Shown here: in pieces, positions 1-8,374 of the stretch
Layout: every line of letters begins with the position of its first letter
Position numbering within the stretch: position 1 is the first letter of the stretch
Source: Planctomycetaceae bacterium
GTDB taxonomy: Bacteria; Planctomycetota; Planctomycetia; Pirellulales; Pirellulaceae
Direction: 5' to 3'
Length of the DNA stretch: 46,017 nt
NCBI GenBank assembly: GCA_002709045.1
Contig: PAPJ01000062.1
Span: forward strand, 1-46,017
The notes under the pieces: model-generated
Told to the model about the DNA's origin: nothing
The model's database searches: none
What the model saw: only the letters and a program-made list of their open reading frames with translations
Made by a program: the position numbers and the translations under genes

Positions 1-134
1 CCGCCCATGCCGCCCATGCCAGGACCACCCATACCCATGCCTTCGCCCATGCCTTCGCCCATGCCACCGTCCATACCGTCCATACCGTCCATACCGCCCA
101 TGCCGCCCATACCGCCCATACCAGGCCCGCCCAT
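1..134 (-). repeat. Degenerate 9-nt tandem repeat inside the lipoprotein gene
   Basis: On the plus strand, units like ccgtccata and ccgcccata follow each other in steps of 9 nt; on the coding strand they encode Met-Gly-Gly or Met-Asp-Gly. The unit length is a multiple of three, so gain or loss of units keeps the frame. The array runs off the window edge, so its full length is unknown. Confidence 0.7.
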
Positions 135-323
135 ACCGCCGCCTTGATTTGAGCCGCCCGTACTGCCACCACCAGATGCGCCGCCACCACTGCTGCCGTC
201 CGAAGAACTTGAATTAGCAGCAACTTCCCCACTGGAAGAAGACGAAGCTGAACTTCCACTATCATCGCCACAGCCAATAGCAAAGATCGCTAGTAATGAA
301 AAAATGCAGGCAATAGTGCGCAT
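1..323 (-). CDS. Met/Gly/Asp-repeat lipoprotein (3' end outside window)
   Basis: The reading frame starts at an ATG at 323-321 with an AGGA about 10 nt upstream and stays open to the window edge, giving 107 codons. The N-terminus is MRTIACIFSLLAIFAIGC, a signal peptide ending in a lipobox-like AIGC, so the protein is probably lipid-anchored. After the cysteine come an Asp/Ser-rich stretch, a Ser/Gly linker and then repeats of MGG and MDG triplets with a few GEGMGEG and GGPGMGG units. No catalytic domain is visible in the part present. Such low-complexity Gly/Met regions occur as flexible surface or adhesive segments, but the role here is unknown. The coding call rests on the intact signal peptide and the triplet-preserving repeat. 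Confidence 0.75.
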   Translation of the reverse strand, partial: MRTIACIFSLLAIFAIGCGDDSGSSASSSSSGEVAANSSSSDGSSGGGASGGGSTGGSNQGGGMGGPGMGGMGGMGGMDGMDGMDGGMGEGMGEGMGMGGPGMGGMG

Positions 324-594
324 ATGCAAAATCCTGTTATAGAAACTAGAACACGTTTGACGAGCATAACCCCTCAGAAAAAGGGCATGGGTAGTCAGAA
401 TATTATTGCACCGCTGGTTAAAACTGTCGAGTTATTAATAAACTACAACTAATATTTAGACAGAATATACAGTTTATACCGGAAAAAAACGAGACAATGT
501 ACTGACAGCTGAATGTATCCAATCATCCGGCAATACGTTAGATTCAGTTCTAGAAAACTAAACAATCAAGCTTCAATAACGAGACGAATTCACC

Positions 595-1335
595 ATGGGC
601 AAACTTTCAGGAAAAACAGCACTTATTACCGGTGGCAGTAAAGGAATTGGAAGAGGAATTGTACTTGCCTTCGTTAAAGAAGGATGTGATCTGCTTATCT
701 CTTCCCGCAATCAGGATGATCTTGACCGTATGGTGGAAGAAGCGAAGGAAGCAGCCGAACACGACTTAAAAATTATCACGCACGCCGGTGACGTAGGCTG
801 CAGCGATAGTGTTGACGCGATGTTTGAAAAATTCAAAATGAACTTCGACTACATGGACCTTTTGGTGAACAACGCCGGCGCGTTCAATGGCGGCCCCATT
901 GATCAACTGGCTCTGGAAGATTGGGATCATGTCATCAACACCAACTTACGTGGTCCGTTTATGTGTACCAAACTTGCCATGCAAATCATGAAACCTCAGA
1001 ACAATGGTCGCATCATCAATGTTGGTTCCATATCAGCAACCCGAGTGCGTCCGGGATCAGCGCCGTACTCAACTTCCAAGTTTGGGATTCAGGGCCTGAC
1101 TCATGTGACAGCACTGGAAGGTCGTGAATACAACATTACCTGCTGCGGATTGCACCCCGGAAATATTGCCACCGAAAGGCGTCAGGCCAGTGAGGCTGTG
1201 CAAGACCAGGAACCCATGATGACAGTCCACGAGTTGGCTGAAGTCGCTCTACTAATGGCTACACTTCCACAACATGTGGAAATCCTTGACGCTGTCGTAC
1301 TACCTCATCAACAACTCTATGTAGGTCGTGGTTAA
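595..1335 (+). CDS. SDR family NAD(P)-dependent oxidoreductase
   Basis: This 246-residue protein is a classical short-chain dehydrogenase/reductase. It has the Rossmann glycine motif TGGSKGIG at residues 12-19, the NNAG motif near 92-95, Ser145 in the NVGSIS strand and the catalytic pair Tyr158/Lys162 in YSTSK. HPGNIAT follows as the usual loop after the active site. The length is normal for the family. The substrate cannot be told from sequence; homologues act on sugars, acyl-ACPs or small alcohols. The gene stands alone on the plus strand. Its ribosome site is weak (a gagacg run about 10 nt upstream). A strong hairpin terminator lies 31 nt after the stop. Confidence 0.93.
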   Translation: MGKLSGKTALITGGSKGIGRGIVLAFVKEGCDLLISSRNQDDLDRMVEEAKEAAEHDLKIITHAGDVGCSDSVDAMFEKFKMNFDYMDLLVNNAGAFNGGPIDQLALEDWDHVINTNLRGPFMCTKLAMQIMKPQNNGRIINVGSISATRVRPGSAPYSTSKFGIQGLTHVTALEGREYNITCCGLHPGNIATERRQASEAVQDQEPMMTVHELAEVALLMATLPQHVEILDAVVLPHQQLYVGRG

Positions 1336-1366
1336 GAGAAATAGAGCCGTTACTGTTCAAATAATA

Positions 1367-1404
1367 AAAATCCCCGTCACGGCAGCAGCTATGACGGGGA
1401 TTTT
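1367..1404. terminator. Bidirectional intrinsic terminator
   Basis: A perfect 13-bp inverted repeat (AAAATCCCCGTCA at 1367-1379 and its complement at 1392-1404) encloses a 12-nt loop. The stem has a run of A before it and TTTT at its end, so it can act in both directions. It sits between the convergent SDR gene (ends 1335) and WD40 gene (ends 1427), as expected for a shared terminator. Confidence 0.9.
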
Positions 1405-1426
1405 CGTTATTCAGTCAATAGTATGA

Positions 1427-2476
1427 CTAGCCGGCAGCTTCTTCAGTTTTTTCTTCGACCGGCGCTTCAGCCTCAAATGACCAGACTGCTAAACGATTAT
1501 GACCGACTCCAAAGGCTGTCTTGAAATCAGAAGTTAAGACCATCTGATGAACATGCATTGGAGCTTTCAGCTGCTTTATAACTTCCTTCTTTTCCACATC
1601 CATAAACTGAACCCAGCCACCATGATCACCGCCTACAGCGATCAACCACTTTCCGGACGGATGGAATATAATCTGTTCCACTAAACCTTTATGTTTGTCG
1701 TCACCTTCAAACATGTGAATCTTGTCACCTGAGGCAACGTCAAACAACTCGACTCGACCTGCAGCTGCCAAATGATCCACATTACCAATCTGACCAATTC
1801 CTCCCACAGCAACTTTTGTACTATCGGGTGAGAAAGTCACACTTCGTATACCGCCGATCGAGTGAATCCGAGCTTTCGGATCCCAGGTATAACATTTTGG
1901 TGCCTCTAACTCTTTGATTTCTTCGCCGGTCTTAAAATCCCAAATTTTTATTTTGGCAATGCGATCCACAGTGGCAACAAGTTTTCCATCGGGCGATACA
2001 GCCACAGCATAAAGCATGTTTGGAAATCCGTGTTCGGTCACCTTGATGTGAGAATCGAGAGTTCGCACTAAATCTCCGGTCTCAGCATCCCAAATTTTAC
2101 ATACCATATCGTCTGCGACGCTAAGTACGAACTTATGATCCGGAGTTACTGTCAGATTTCGAATCCAACGATCATGTGCCATTTCAATGCGGCGTACTTG
2201 CTCTTTTGTCTCTTTGTTCCACCAAATAAGGCTTTTGTCATAACTACCGGAAACAATGTACTTTCCGGTATCCACCAAACCCATGACATAACTCGTATGA
2301 CCTTCCATGGGTACAAACTCAGGCTGCTCAACCATTGGATCAACTTGATAGACCTTGGCGTCAGAACTACCGACGAACATTTCACCAGTGTCATCATTAC
2401 GAGTCATTCTCAGGATGATGTCCGGGCGATTTGTTGTCCGAAGTTCTCTGAAGTTTTTGGGATCTGCCTGAAACAT
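1427..2476 (-). CDS. WD40-repeat protein
   Basis: The 349-residue protein has repeated beta-propeller blades with recognisable WD-type endings: DKSLIWWNKE, MVCKIWDAETGDL, AKIKIWDFKTGEE, RVELFDVASGD and WVQFMDVEKKE. These are preceded by blade starts such as VRTLDSHI, VAVSPDGKLVATV and VTFSPDSTKVAVGG. There is no signal peptide, and the C-terminus is an acidic Glu/Ala tail. WD40 propellers are protein-binding platforms; no enzymatic motif is seen. It is the last gene of a minus-strand set with the DUF1501 gene (gap 64 nt) and the DUF1549/DUF1553 gene. This fits a scaffold or partner of those proteins, but that role is inferred from position only. The ribosome site is weak. Confidence 0.88.
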   Translation of the reverse strand: MFQADPKNFRELRTTNRPDIILRMTRNDDTGEMFVGSSDAKVYQVDPMVEQPEFVPMEGHTSYVMGLVDTGKYIVSGSYDKSLIWWNKETKEQVRRIEMAHDRWIRNLTVTPDHKFVLSVADDMVCKIWDAETGDLVRTLDSHIKVTEHGFPNMLYAVAVSPDGKLVATVDRIAKIKIWDFKTGEEIKELEAPKCYTWDPKARIHSIGGIRSVTFSPDSTKVAVGGIGQIGNVDHLAAAGRVELFDVASGDKIHMFEGDDKHKGLVEQIIFHPSGKWLIAVGGDHGGWVQFMDVEKKEVIKQLKAPMHVHQMVLTSDFKTAFGVGHNRLAVWSFEAEAPVEEKTEEAAG

Positions 2477-2540
2477 ATTTAATTGAACCTGTATTTGGTT
2501 TGAGTTTTATTTGTGAGAAACGCAATAGCTTAATACTTAA

Positions 2541-3812
2541 TTAAGCCAGCACTTCCTCAACTGCATGCGTACCGGGGTCTACGAGAGGAATCGGGCGTGA
2601 ACCTACGAAATACTCGTGATGAGGATCGATACCAACAGCTTTGTAGATCGTGGCAAACATTTCTGCTGCCCCAATTTCATTATCTTTCACGTGCTGACCA
2701 TCTTCATCGGTGGCACCAAAAACGGTTCCACCTTTAATTCCACAACCTGTCAGTGAAGCACTCCAGGCACGGGCAAAATGATCTCGACCTAAACTTGCAT
2801 TGATCGTCGGCGTCCGTCCAAATTCAGCAAGTGTTACAACCAGTGTATCCTCAAGCAGTCCACGTTCTTCCAGATCTTCCAGCAACGTTGACATCACATG
2901 GTCAAGTTCGGTTACCATTTCCAGGTGTGTTTCAAAGTTCTGTCCGTGGCTGTCCCACCAAGCACGAGCAACCTTAACAAACGGCGTACCTGCTTCAATC
3001 AACCGACGAGCGACCAATGCCTGTTGCGCGAAGAGACTGTTACCGTAACGATCTTTTACTTTCTGTGGTTCTTCTGAAAGATCAAACAGTTTTTCACTGC
3101 TCATTAGTCCTCTTACACGACCATAAGCAACGTTATGACTTCCCAGTGATTCAGAAACTCGTCCTTTAGCAAACCGATTACTCAACATCTGACGCAGATC
3201 AGCCCGCTCTTTATGATCAAGGTCAGTAATATCTTCAAGACGGCTAAGATTCGCCGGTTTGTTATCTGTAGTCAGAAACATCGGAGCATAACGAGCTCCG
3301 AGAAATCCCGGCTGTCCAACCGCATTTCCACGACCTTCAGTCGCTGTATAGAACGATACATAGTCCGGCACCTGGAGATCAGAACGCCCAAGTTCGCGAG
3401 CCAGCACACTTCCCATGTCGGGGTACGTCAGATTAGGTTCATCTCGTCGCCCCAGATGCATCAAGCGGGCACCACCACCGTGGTCGCCTATCTGAGTATT
3501 CAATGAACGAATAATTGCCGTATTGTGAAGGCGAGTTGCCATCTTGGGCATCAGTTCAGAAATCTGAACCCCCGGTAAACTAGTCTGAATTGCCTGATAA
3601 GGACCACCGGTCAGGCGTCCCGGTTTAGGATCCCAGGTCTCAAGCTGACTGGCCCCACCGGCAAGCCACAACAGCAGTACCCGCTTACCACTTTTCTTGA
3701 GTTCATTGGAAAGCGATTCCGCTTTCAGAATATCCAAATTCATGGAACTAGCGGCCACTCCGGCAGCTGCCGCACCACCAAGAAATCGTCGGCGATCAGA
3801 ATTCACAGACAT
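2541..3812 (-). CDS. DUF1501 family protein, Tat-exported
   Basis: The protein opens with a Tat signal (RRRFLGGAAAAGVAASS) and continues with the DUF1501 landmarks: LLLWLAGGASQLETWDPKP, GPYQAIQTSLPGVQISELMP, MHLGRRDEPN, ARAWWDSHGQNFETH and LVVTLAEFGRTP. DUF1501 belongs to the alkaline phosphatase/sulfatase fold superfamily, but its reaction is not established. I chose ATG 3812 (423 residues) because GGAG lies 5 nt upstream; an in-frame GTG at 3818 would overlap that site. It follows the DUF1549/DUF1553 gene by about 120 nt, the standard planctomycete pairing, and precedes the WD40 gene. Location is probably periplasmic or exported. Confidence 0.92.
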   Translation of the reverse strand: MSVNSDRRRFLGGAAAAGVAASSMNLDILKAESLSNELKKSGKRVLLLWLAGGASQLETWDPKPGRLTGGPYQAIQTSLPGVQISELMPKMATRLHNTAIIRSLNTQIGDHGGGARLMHLGRRDEPNLTYPDMGSVLARELGRSDLQVPDYVSFYTATEGRGNAVGQPGFLGARYAPMFLTTDNKPANLSRLEDITDLDHKERADLRQMLSNRFAKGRVSESLGSHNVAYGRVRGLMSSEKLFDLSEEPQKVKDRYGNSLFAQQALVARRLIEAGTPFVKVARAWWDSHGQNFETHLEMVTELDHVMSTLLEDLEERGLLEDTLVVTLAEFGRTPTINASLGRDHFARAWSASLTGCGIKGGTVFGATDEDGQHVKDNEIGAAEMFATIYKAVGIDPHHEYFVGSRPIPLVDPGTHAVEEVLA

Positions 3813-3840
3813 ATTCACTCCAGTTTTCTTTATTTCATCT

Positions 3841-3864
3841 AAGCGAAGCGGGAATGCTTCACTT
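3841..3864 (-). other. Intercistronic stem-loop between DUF1549 and DUF1501 genes
   Basis: On the minus-strand transcript a 9-bp stem (AAGUGAAGC with GCUUCGCUU, one G-U pair) closes a 6-nt loop. There is no U-tract after it, so it is not a standard terminator. It could be a processing or stability element between the two cistrons; a chance hairpin is possible. Confidence 0.35.
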
Positions 3865-3932
3865 TAAGTATTTCTATTATAACTATCGGTTTACCAAACC
3901 ACTAAAAACCTTCCTCAATGCCCCGAAAAAGA

Positions 3933-5543
3933 TCAGTGATTAAAGCGTAATTCACTACTGGTCAGTAAAGCCCATACAATCTGTGAAATCGCTTCTTCGC
4001 GGCGGTCACCACGGGCTTCAACATAAGCTGAAATGGCTTCCAGTTCCTCTGCAGTTGCAGGGCGTGAATAAACAGCTTTAATGGCTCGTTGCACCATTTC
4101 TTCATTGGATTCGATCGCAGCCAGTTCACCACCTAACCGGTCGTTAGCCACTTTTGTTTTATCTTTAAATTCATTCGCGTTACTGAACAATAAAGCTTCA
4201 TCGACACTCACCTGAAACCTCTCACCAGGTACTACGAATTTTCTTTCCCAGCCACGATGTGCTTTGACTTCATTTTGAATACGACTGGCAGCTTCATTCG
4301 GATCGTCGAAGTGAGCCGGATTTCTGGAAGCTAATGCCAGCGCTGCAGCATACTGGCGAGGTGACATTGGTTTCACGTTTGCTGTCGCGAACCAAAATTC
4401 TGCCGGACGCATTGCTCCTTGGTAAACACTGCTCTGACTATAAGTCTTGGACAATACCAGCCCACGCACTAATCGTTGAATATCGTATCCGTTTGCATAA
4501 GTATCGCGAGCAAGCCAATCCAACAAATCCGGATGACTCGGAGGATTCTCAGGATGCATCTGATCCAACGGCATGACCAGACCGTATCCGTAAATTCGGT
4601 TCCACATTCGATTCGCCAGATTTTTAGCAAAGTAATCACGATCATTTTCACGAAGTGCAATTTGGATCAATTGGGCCCGGCGACTAAACTCGGGAGCCGG
4701 TACTGGCTTTTTGTCCTTTTTAAGCTGTTCGAAGTCAGCCTTTTCCTTCTTTTTGGCTTCATCATCCAAAATCACAGGTTCCGGTTCTTCGATAACACTG
4801 CCGGTCAAAAACATCAGTTGGGCATCGAGCTGTTCTCCACTCGTGGTTGCATACTTGATTTCGCCATAAGCTCGTTCTGCGACAAAATCACCGTTAGAGA
4901 AAGAACGGTTAAAAAAGGACTTCATCCCGTAGAAATGAGCCTGTGTCCATTCCGAGACAAGAGGGTGATCATGGCATTTTGCACAACTAATGTTAACACC
5001 AAAAAACAGGGCGCTGGTAGCATTGGAGAGATTGTCGAGATCGTTGATACGAAGATTAACGAACTGCATCGCCTGCTTTGGCATCTCTTCTTCATAGTTA
5101 CCGTAAATCATGTCGGTAAAAATATGGTCCCAACCTTTACCCTTATCTAACGCATCAGCCAGATAGAGTTCCAGATCCGTCTTCCCGGCAGGAGCCAGAA
5201 TATTGTTAAGGTCGTAAGCTAGTTGCTCTATGAATTCCGGCTGCTGTATCAAACGATCCACCAGTTTCACGCGCTTCTGCGGATCCTTGCTGGTTACATA
5301 TGCTTCGACTTCGGCAACGGTCGGAATGCGACCAATCAAGTCCAGCATAGTTCGTCTTAGCAGAATATAATCGTCTACCTGAGACGCCGGCTGGATATTA
5401 CCTGTAGCCTGCTCAGCCTGAATATAATGGTCCACCGCCTCTTCAATGGTGGTTTCAGAAGGTAATAAATCCTGAGCTTGCAATGCTGCCTGCAAAAGTC
5501 CGATAGTGGATAGCGAAACAACTAACAGTACAAACTTATTCAT
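3933..5543 (-). CDS. DUF1549/DUF1553 protein with a CxxCH motif
   Basis: The 536-residue protein has an N-terminal signal peptide (LLVVSLSTIGLLQAALQAQ). A DUF1549 region follows (SETTIEEAVDHYIQAE, LLRRTMLDLIGRIPTVAEVEAYV, then SCAKCHDHPLV with Cys187, Cys190 and His191). A DUF1553 region comes after it (LANRMWNRIYGYGLVMPLDQMHPENPPSHPDLLDWLA, LVLSKTYSQSS, and AVYSRPATAEELEAISAYV near the end). CAKCH fits covalent haem c attachment, although the site has not been shown to bind haem in all members. The N-terminal PSCyt1 domain found in long relatives is absent. It is the first gene of the minus-strand operon with DUF1501 and WD40 genes. The function of the family is unknown. Confidence 0.9.
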   Translation of the reverse strand: MNKFVLLVVSLSTIGLLQAALQAQDLLPSETTIEEAVDHYIQAEQATGNIQPASQVDDYILLRRTMLDLIGRIPTVAEVEAYVTSKDPQKRVKLVDRLIQQPEFIEQLAYDLNNILAPAGKTDLELYLADALDKGKGWDHIFTDMIYGNYEEEMPKQAMQFVNLRINDLDNLSNATSALFFGVNISCAKCHDHPLVSEWTQAHFYGMKSFFNRSFSNGDFVAERAYGEIKYATTSGEQLDAQLMFLTGSVIEEPEPVILDDEAKKKEKADFEQLKKDKKPVPAPEFSRRAQLIQIALRENDRDYFAKNLANRMWNRIYGYGLVMPLDQMHPENPPSHPDLLDWLARDTYANGYDIQRLVRGLVLSKTYSQSSVYQGAMRPAEFWFATANVKPMSPRQYAAALALASRNPAHFDDPNEAASRIQNEVKAHRGWERKFVVPGERFQVSVDEALLFSNANEFKDKTKVANDRLGGELAAIESNEEMVQRAIKAVYSRPATAEELEAISAYVEARGDRREEAISQIVWALLTSSELRFNH

Positions 5544-6067
5544 GTTCTCAATTAAAACCTGCTGGAAATTTATTTATGCTTCCAGCCGGGTTTGCAAAGA
5601 TTGATGGGAATATGCAAAGAACGGTTCATGTAATTAGGCACGAGAACCCGTTCCGGTATGATTCGTGAAAATGTTTTTTTTCTAAGGTATCCTCATCTAC
5701 TATTATCACAAATAAACATGCAATCTGAAAGACTGCTTCAAAGAACTGACTATGTTTTAAGTTACTCTTACCCACCACAAAATGCTCTCGGGTAACTCCA
5801 TCAACGCGATAATCTCTGTCAAAACAGGCTCTCCAACCGAATATTTACGGCTCAGAAACAATCCAATGTTTTATTAGCCAGTAAATCTTTAGTTTTCGAC
5901 TTTCCCCCTTGAGAATGTCGGATAATAGGCTCATCATAATTATTGACAATTTACATTAATTTACCTCCACGGGCGGCATTTAACAGACAGACGATGCGTC
6001 AGCCGTCCAATCAGAAGTAATGCTCAACAGCTTTGTCTTCTGAAATAACCTAATAGGAGACATCGTA
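5544..6067. other. 524-nt non-coding region between divergent operons
   Basis: This gap separates the minus-strand DUF1549 gene from rpsD and must hold promoters for both, but no convincing -35/-10 pair was found. A TTGACA at 5943-5948 has no well-spaced -10 partner. An imperfect inverted repeat (GAACGGTTC at 5619-5627, GAACCCGTTC at 5644-5653, one bulge) lies nearer the DUF1549 side. The end has an AGGAGA ribosome site for rpsD. No tRNA or convincing small ORF was seen. Confidence 0.5.
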
Positions 6068-6676
6068 ATGGCACGCTATACAGGTGCGAAAGCTCGGGTT
6101 AACCGTAGACTCGGTACCCTCGTTTATGAAGATGCAGGTGCTGCAAGAGCATTTGATCGTCGTCCTTCACCTCCCGGGATGCATACACGGCCCCGCCGAC
6201 CTTCCAACTACGGTCAGGGTTTACAGGAAAAGCAAAAAATTAAGCATTATTACGGCATTGGTGAACGCCAGCTTCGTCGTTACTTTAATAACGTAACTCG
6301 CAAGAAAGGTAACACCGGGGAATTGCTGTTATTGCACTGTGAACGCCGATTAGACAATGTTGTTCGTCGTGCCGGCTTTGCGTTGACCAGACCACAAGCT
6401 CGGCAGGGCGTAGTTCACGGTCACTTTTTGGTTAACGGTGTTCGTACCAACAAACCTTCCTATCAGGTGCGAGCAGGTGACGTCATCACCGTGCGTCGCC
6501 GTAATAACCTTCTGAAGGTGTATCAAGGTGTTTCCAGTCTCGCCACAGGTGAACCTTGTGACTGGCTGGCAGCAGATACTGAAACTCTGCGAATTACCGT
6601 TGCTGGTAACCCGGGTGCTTCCGATGTCAGTTTACCGGTAGACGGTAATACGGTTGTCGAATTTATGTCTCGATAG
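6068..6676 (+). CDS. rpsD: 30S ribosomal protein S4
   Basis: The 202-residue product matches bacterial S4 over its whole length: the N-terminal RLGTL segment, RRPSNYGQGLQEKQKIKHYYGIGERQLRRYF, and the S4 RNA-binding domain RRLDNVVRRAGFALTRPQARQGVVHGHFLVNG...GDVITV. S4 is a primary 16S rRNA binder that nucleates 30S assembly and in many bacteria represses its own operon. The start has a good site (AGGAGA, 9 nt upstream). Unusually, rpsD is not among alpha-operon genes (rpsM, rpsK, rpoA) here; the next gene is lpd, whose ribosome site overlaps the rpsD stop. This suggests co-transcription with the pyruvate dehydrogenase genes. Confidence 0.98.
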   Translation: MARYTGAKARVNRRLGTLVYEDAGAARAFDRRPSPPGMHTRPRRPSNYGQGLQEKQKIKHYYGIGERQLRRYFNNVTRKKGNTGELLLLHCERRLDNVVRRAGFALTRPQARQGVVHGHFLVNGVRTNKPSYQVRAGDVITVRRRNNLLKVYQGVSSLATGEPCDWLAADTETLRITVAGNPGASDVSLPVDGNTVVEFMSR

Positions 6677-6683
6677 GAATTTC

Positions 6684-8114
6684 ATGCACGCTCCGGTTGT
6701 TGTACTCGGTGGTGGTCCCGGCGGTTATGCGGCTGCATTCATGGCAGCCGATCAGGGGCTGGATGTCACCCTCGTAGAAATGGAATCCCGTCTGGGAGGC
6801 ACCTGTTTGTTACGTGGTTGCATTCCCTCCAAAGCTTTGCTTCATGTTGCCAACGTGATGAGTGAGGTTGAGGAACTGACAAATGACTGGGGTGTGGCCT
6901 ATAACGAACCAGCCATTGATCTCGACAAAGTTCGGGCGCGTAAAGACAAAGTCATCTCGACACTTTCCGGCGGTCTGAGCCAATTGGCCAAACGCCGAAA
7001 TGTCAATGTGATTACTGCGCGTGGAACTTTCGAAAACTCAACAACACTGCTACTAGAAGGCGATGATGATTCGATCCCCGAGGATCGCAGGCTCACGTTT
7101 GACAAATGTGTTCTGGCGACTGGTTCTTCTCCGGCCATGCCCGGCCCATGGAAACTTGACTCAGACCGCGTCATGGATTCAACCGGTGCTCTGACATTGG
7201 CTGATATTCCAAAAACCATGCTGGTCATCGGCGGCGGTTATATCGGCCTTGAAATGGGAACAGTTTACGCCAATCTGGGAACAGACGTTAGCGTCGTTGA
7301 ATTTGCTGACGGTCTGGTCCCCATGGCTGACCGCGATATTATCAAACCGCTTCGAAAGAAGCTTGATCAACTGTTTGGTGAGCGTATTTACACAAATACC
7401 AAAGTTGGTTCACTGACTGTTACCGATGATCAGGTCGAAGTAACCTTTGAAGGCCCTGCGTTATATGACACTCGTCGCTACGATCGCGTACTAGTCTCTG
7501 TCGGACGGCGACCGAATTCGGCTAATCTGGGTCTTGAGAATACACAGGTCAAGGTAACCGATCGTGGATTTGTTGAATGTGATAAACGACAACTTACAGC
7601 GGATCCCCACATCTATGCTATCGGCGACATTGCCGGTGACCCAATGCTGGCTCATAAAGCCACGCACGAAGCGAAAGTGGCGGTTGCCAATATTGCCGGA
7701 CATGATGAAGTCTGGGACCACATATGCATTCCGGCTGTAATGTTTACCGATCCGGAAATCGCTTGGGCCGGTCTGACTGAAAATGACGCTCAAGCCAATA
7801 ATGTGGCCTATGAGGTTGCCAGTTATCCCTGGGCGGCCAGCGGACGTGCTCAGGCACTAGGCCGCACGGAAGGACTAACTAAACTGCTGGTTGATCCGGA
7901 AACTAGCCGAGTCCTTGGTTGCGGGATGGTAGGTCCCGGAGCTGGCGAATTAATTGCTGAAGCTGTTTTGGCGATCGAAATGGGATGTGAAGTGGAAGAT
8001 ATTACTGAATCGATTCATCCTCATCCAACGCTTAGTGAAACCGTCATGAATGCCGGCGAAATCTATTACGGAACAGCCGTAGAAATGTATAAGCCCAAGA
8101 AAAAACGGGGCTAG
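6684..8114 (+). CDS. lpd: Dihydrolipoyl dehydrogenase (E3)
   Basis: This flavoprotein reoxidises dihydrolipoamide of 2-oxo acid dehydrogenase complexes with NAD+. Visible parts are the FAD motif VVVLGGGPGGYAAAF at residues 5-19, the redox disulfide in GGTCLLRGCIPSKALL (Cys41/Cys46), the NAD-binding motif MLVIGGGYIGLEMG, the second FAD motif YAIGDIAG and the C-terminal catalytic HPHPTLSE. I place the start at ATG 6684 (476 residues). AGGA at 6675-6678 overlaps the rpsD stop codon, and the next residues begin the FAD strand directly; an upstream TTG would lie inside rpsD. E1 and E2 genes follow, so this is the E3 of that pyruvate dehydrogenase complex, and possibly of others in the cell. Confidence 0.96.
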   Translation: MHAPVVVLGGGPGGYAAAFMAADQGLDVTLVEMESRLGGTCLLRGCIPSKALLHVANVMSEVEELTNDWGVAYNEPAIDLDKVRARKDKVISTLSGGLSQLAKRRNVNVITARGTFENSTTLLLEGDDDSIPEDRRLTFDKCVLATGSSPAMPGPWKLDSDRVMDSTGALTLADIPKTMLVIGGGYIGLEMGTVYANLGTDVSVVEFADGLVPMADRDIIKPLRKKLDQLFGERIYTNTKVGSLTVTDDQVEVTFEGPALYDTRRYDRVLVSVGRRPNSANLGLENTQVKVTDRGFVECDKRQLTADPHIYAIGDIAGDPMLAHKATHEAKVAVANIAGHDEVWDHICIPAVMFTDPEIAWAGLTENDAQANNVAYEVASYPWAASGRAQALGRTEGLTKLLVDPETSRVLGCGMVGPGAGELIAEAVLAIEMGCEVEDITESIHPHPTLSETVMNAGEIYYGTAVEMYKPKKKRG

Positions 8115-8319
8115 CGTATAGCGATTCTTTGCAGACGATAAGCCTTTGCCTGTTGAATCACCTACAATTGCCGGATTGTTGCTTTCTTTTCACTGTTTTC
8201 CCCGGACTCACGAGTCGATATACCAAATCCCCTCTAAACAAAACTACGGTAAAAAGGGTATGATAATTGAATGTCGGTGTGACATCTTTCTCCCGATACA
8301 ATGTTATTTTAAATTTAAG

Positions 8320-8344
8320 ATGAGTCTAAATCGGTTTGACTCAT
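8320..8344. promoter_or_regulatory. Dyad-symmetric candidate operator upstream of aceE
   Basis: A perfect 7-bp inverted repeat, ATGAGTC (8320-8326) and GACTCAT (8338-8344), is separated by 11 nt and ends 30 nt before the chosen aceE start. Half-site spacing of about 18 nt centre to centre would fit a dimeric regulator spanning nearly two helical turns. The 260-nt lpd-aceE gap is long enough for an internal promoter. The assignment is inferred; a short hairpin in the leader is the alternative. Confidence 0.3.
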
Positions 8345-8374
8345 TATCCAGAAAAACGTGTAAGGTATAGTCGA

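Noticed and set aside
1..134. CRISPR-like array
   Set aside because: The repeat is 9 nt, in frame with a signal-peptide protein, and has no spacers.
4476..5150. Plus-strand ORF of 224 codons
   Set aside because: It lies fully antisense to the DUF1549/DUF1553 gene, has no recognisable domain, and the minus-strand frame carries clear family motifs.
5619..5680. Inverted repeat followed by a T run as a terminator
   Set aside because: The T run starts about 20 nt after the stem and no plus-strand gene ends upstream of it.
5943..5948. TTGACA as a rpsD -35 box
   Set aside because: No -10-like hexamer lies 16-18 nt downstream, so a promoter call is not supported.
6654..6683. TTG start for lpd within rpsD
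   Set aside because: It would add ten residues before the FAD motif and lacks a ribosome site; ATG 6684 has AGGA at the right distance.
8336..8371. TTGACT and TATAGT as an aceE promoter
   Set aside because: The spacing is 24 nt and the -10 would lie 4 nt before the start codon; the region fits better as a dyad plus ribosome site.
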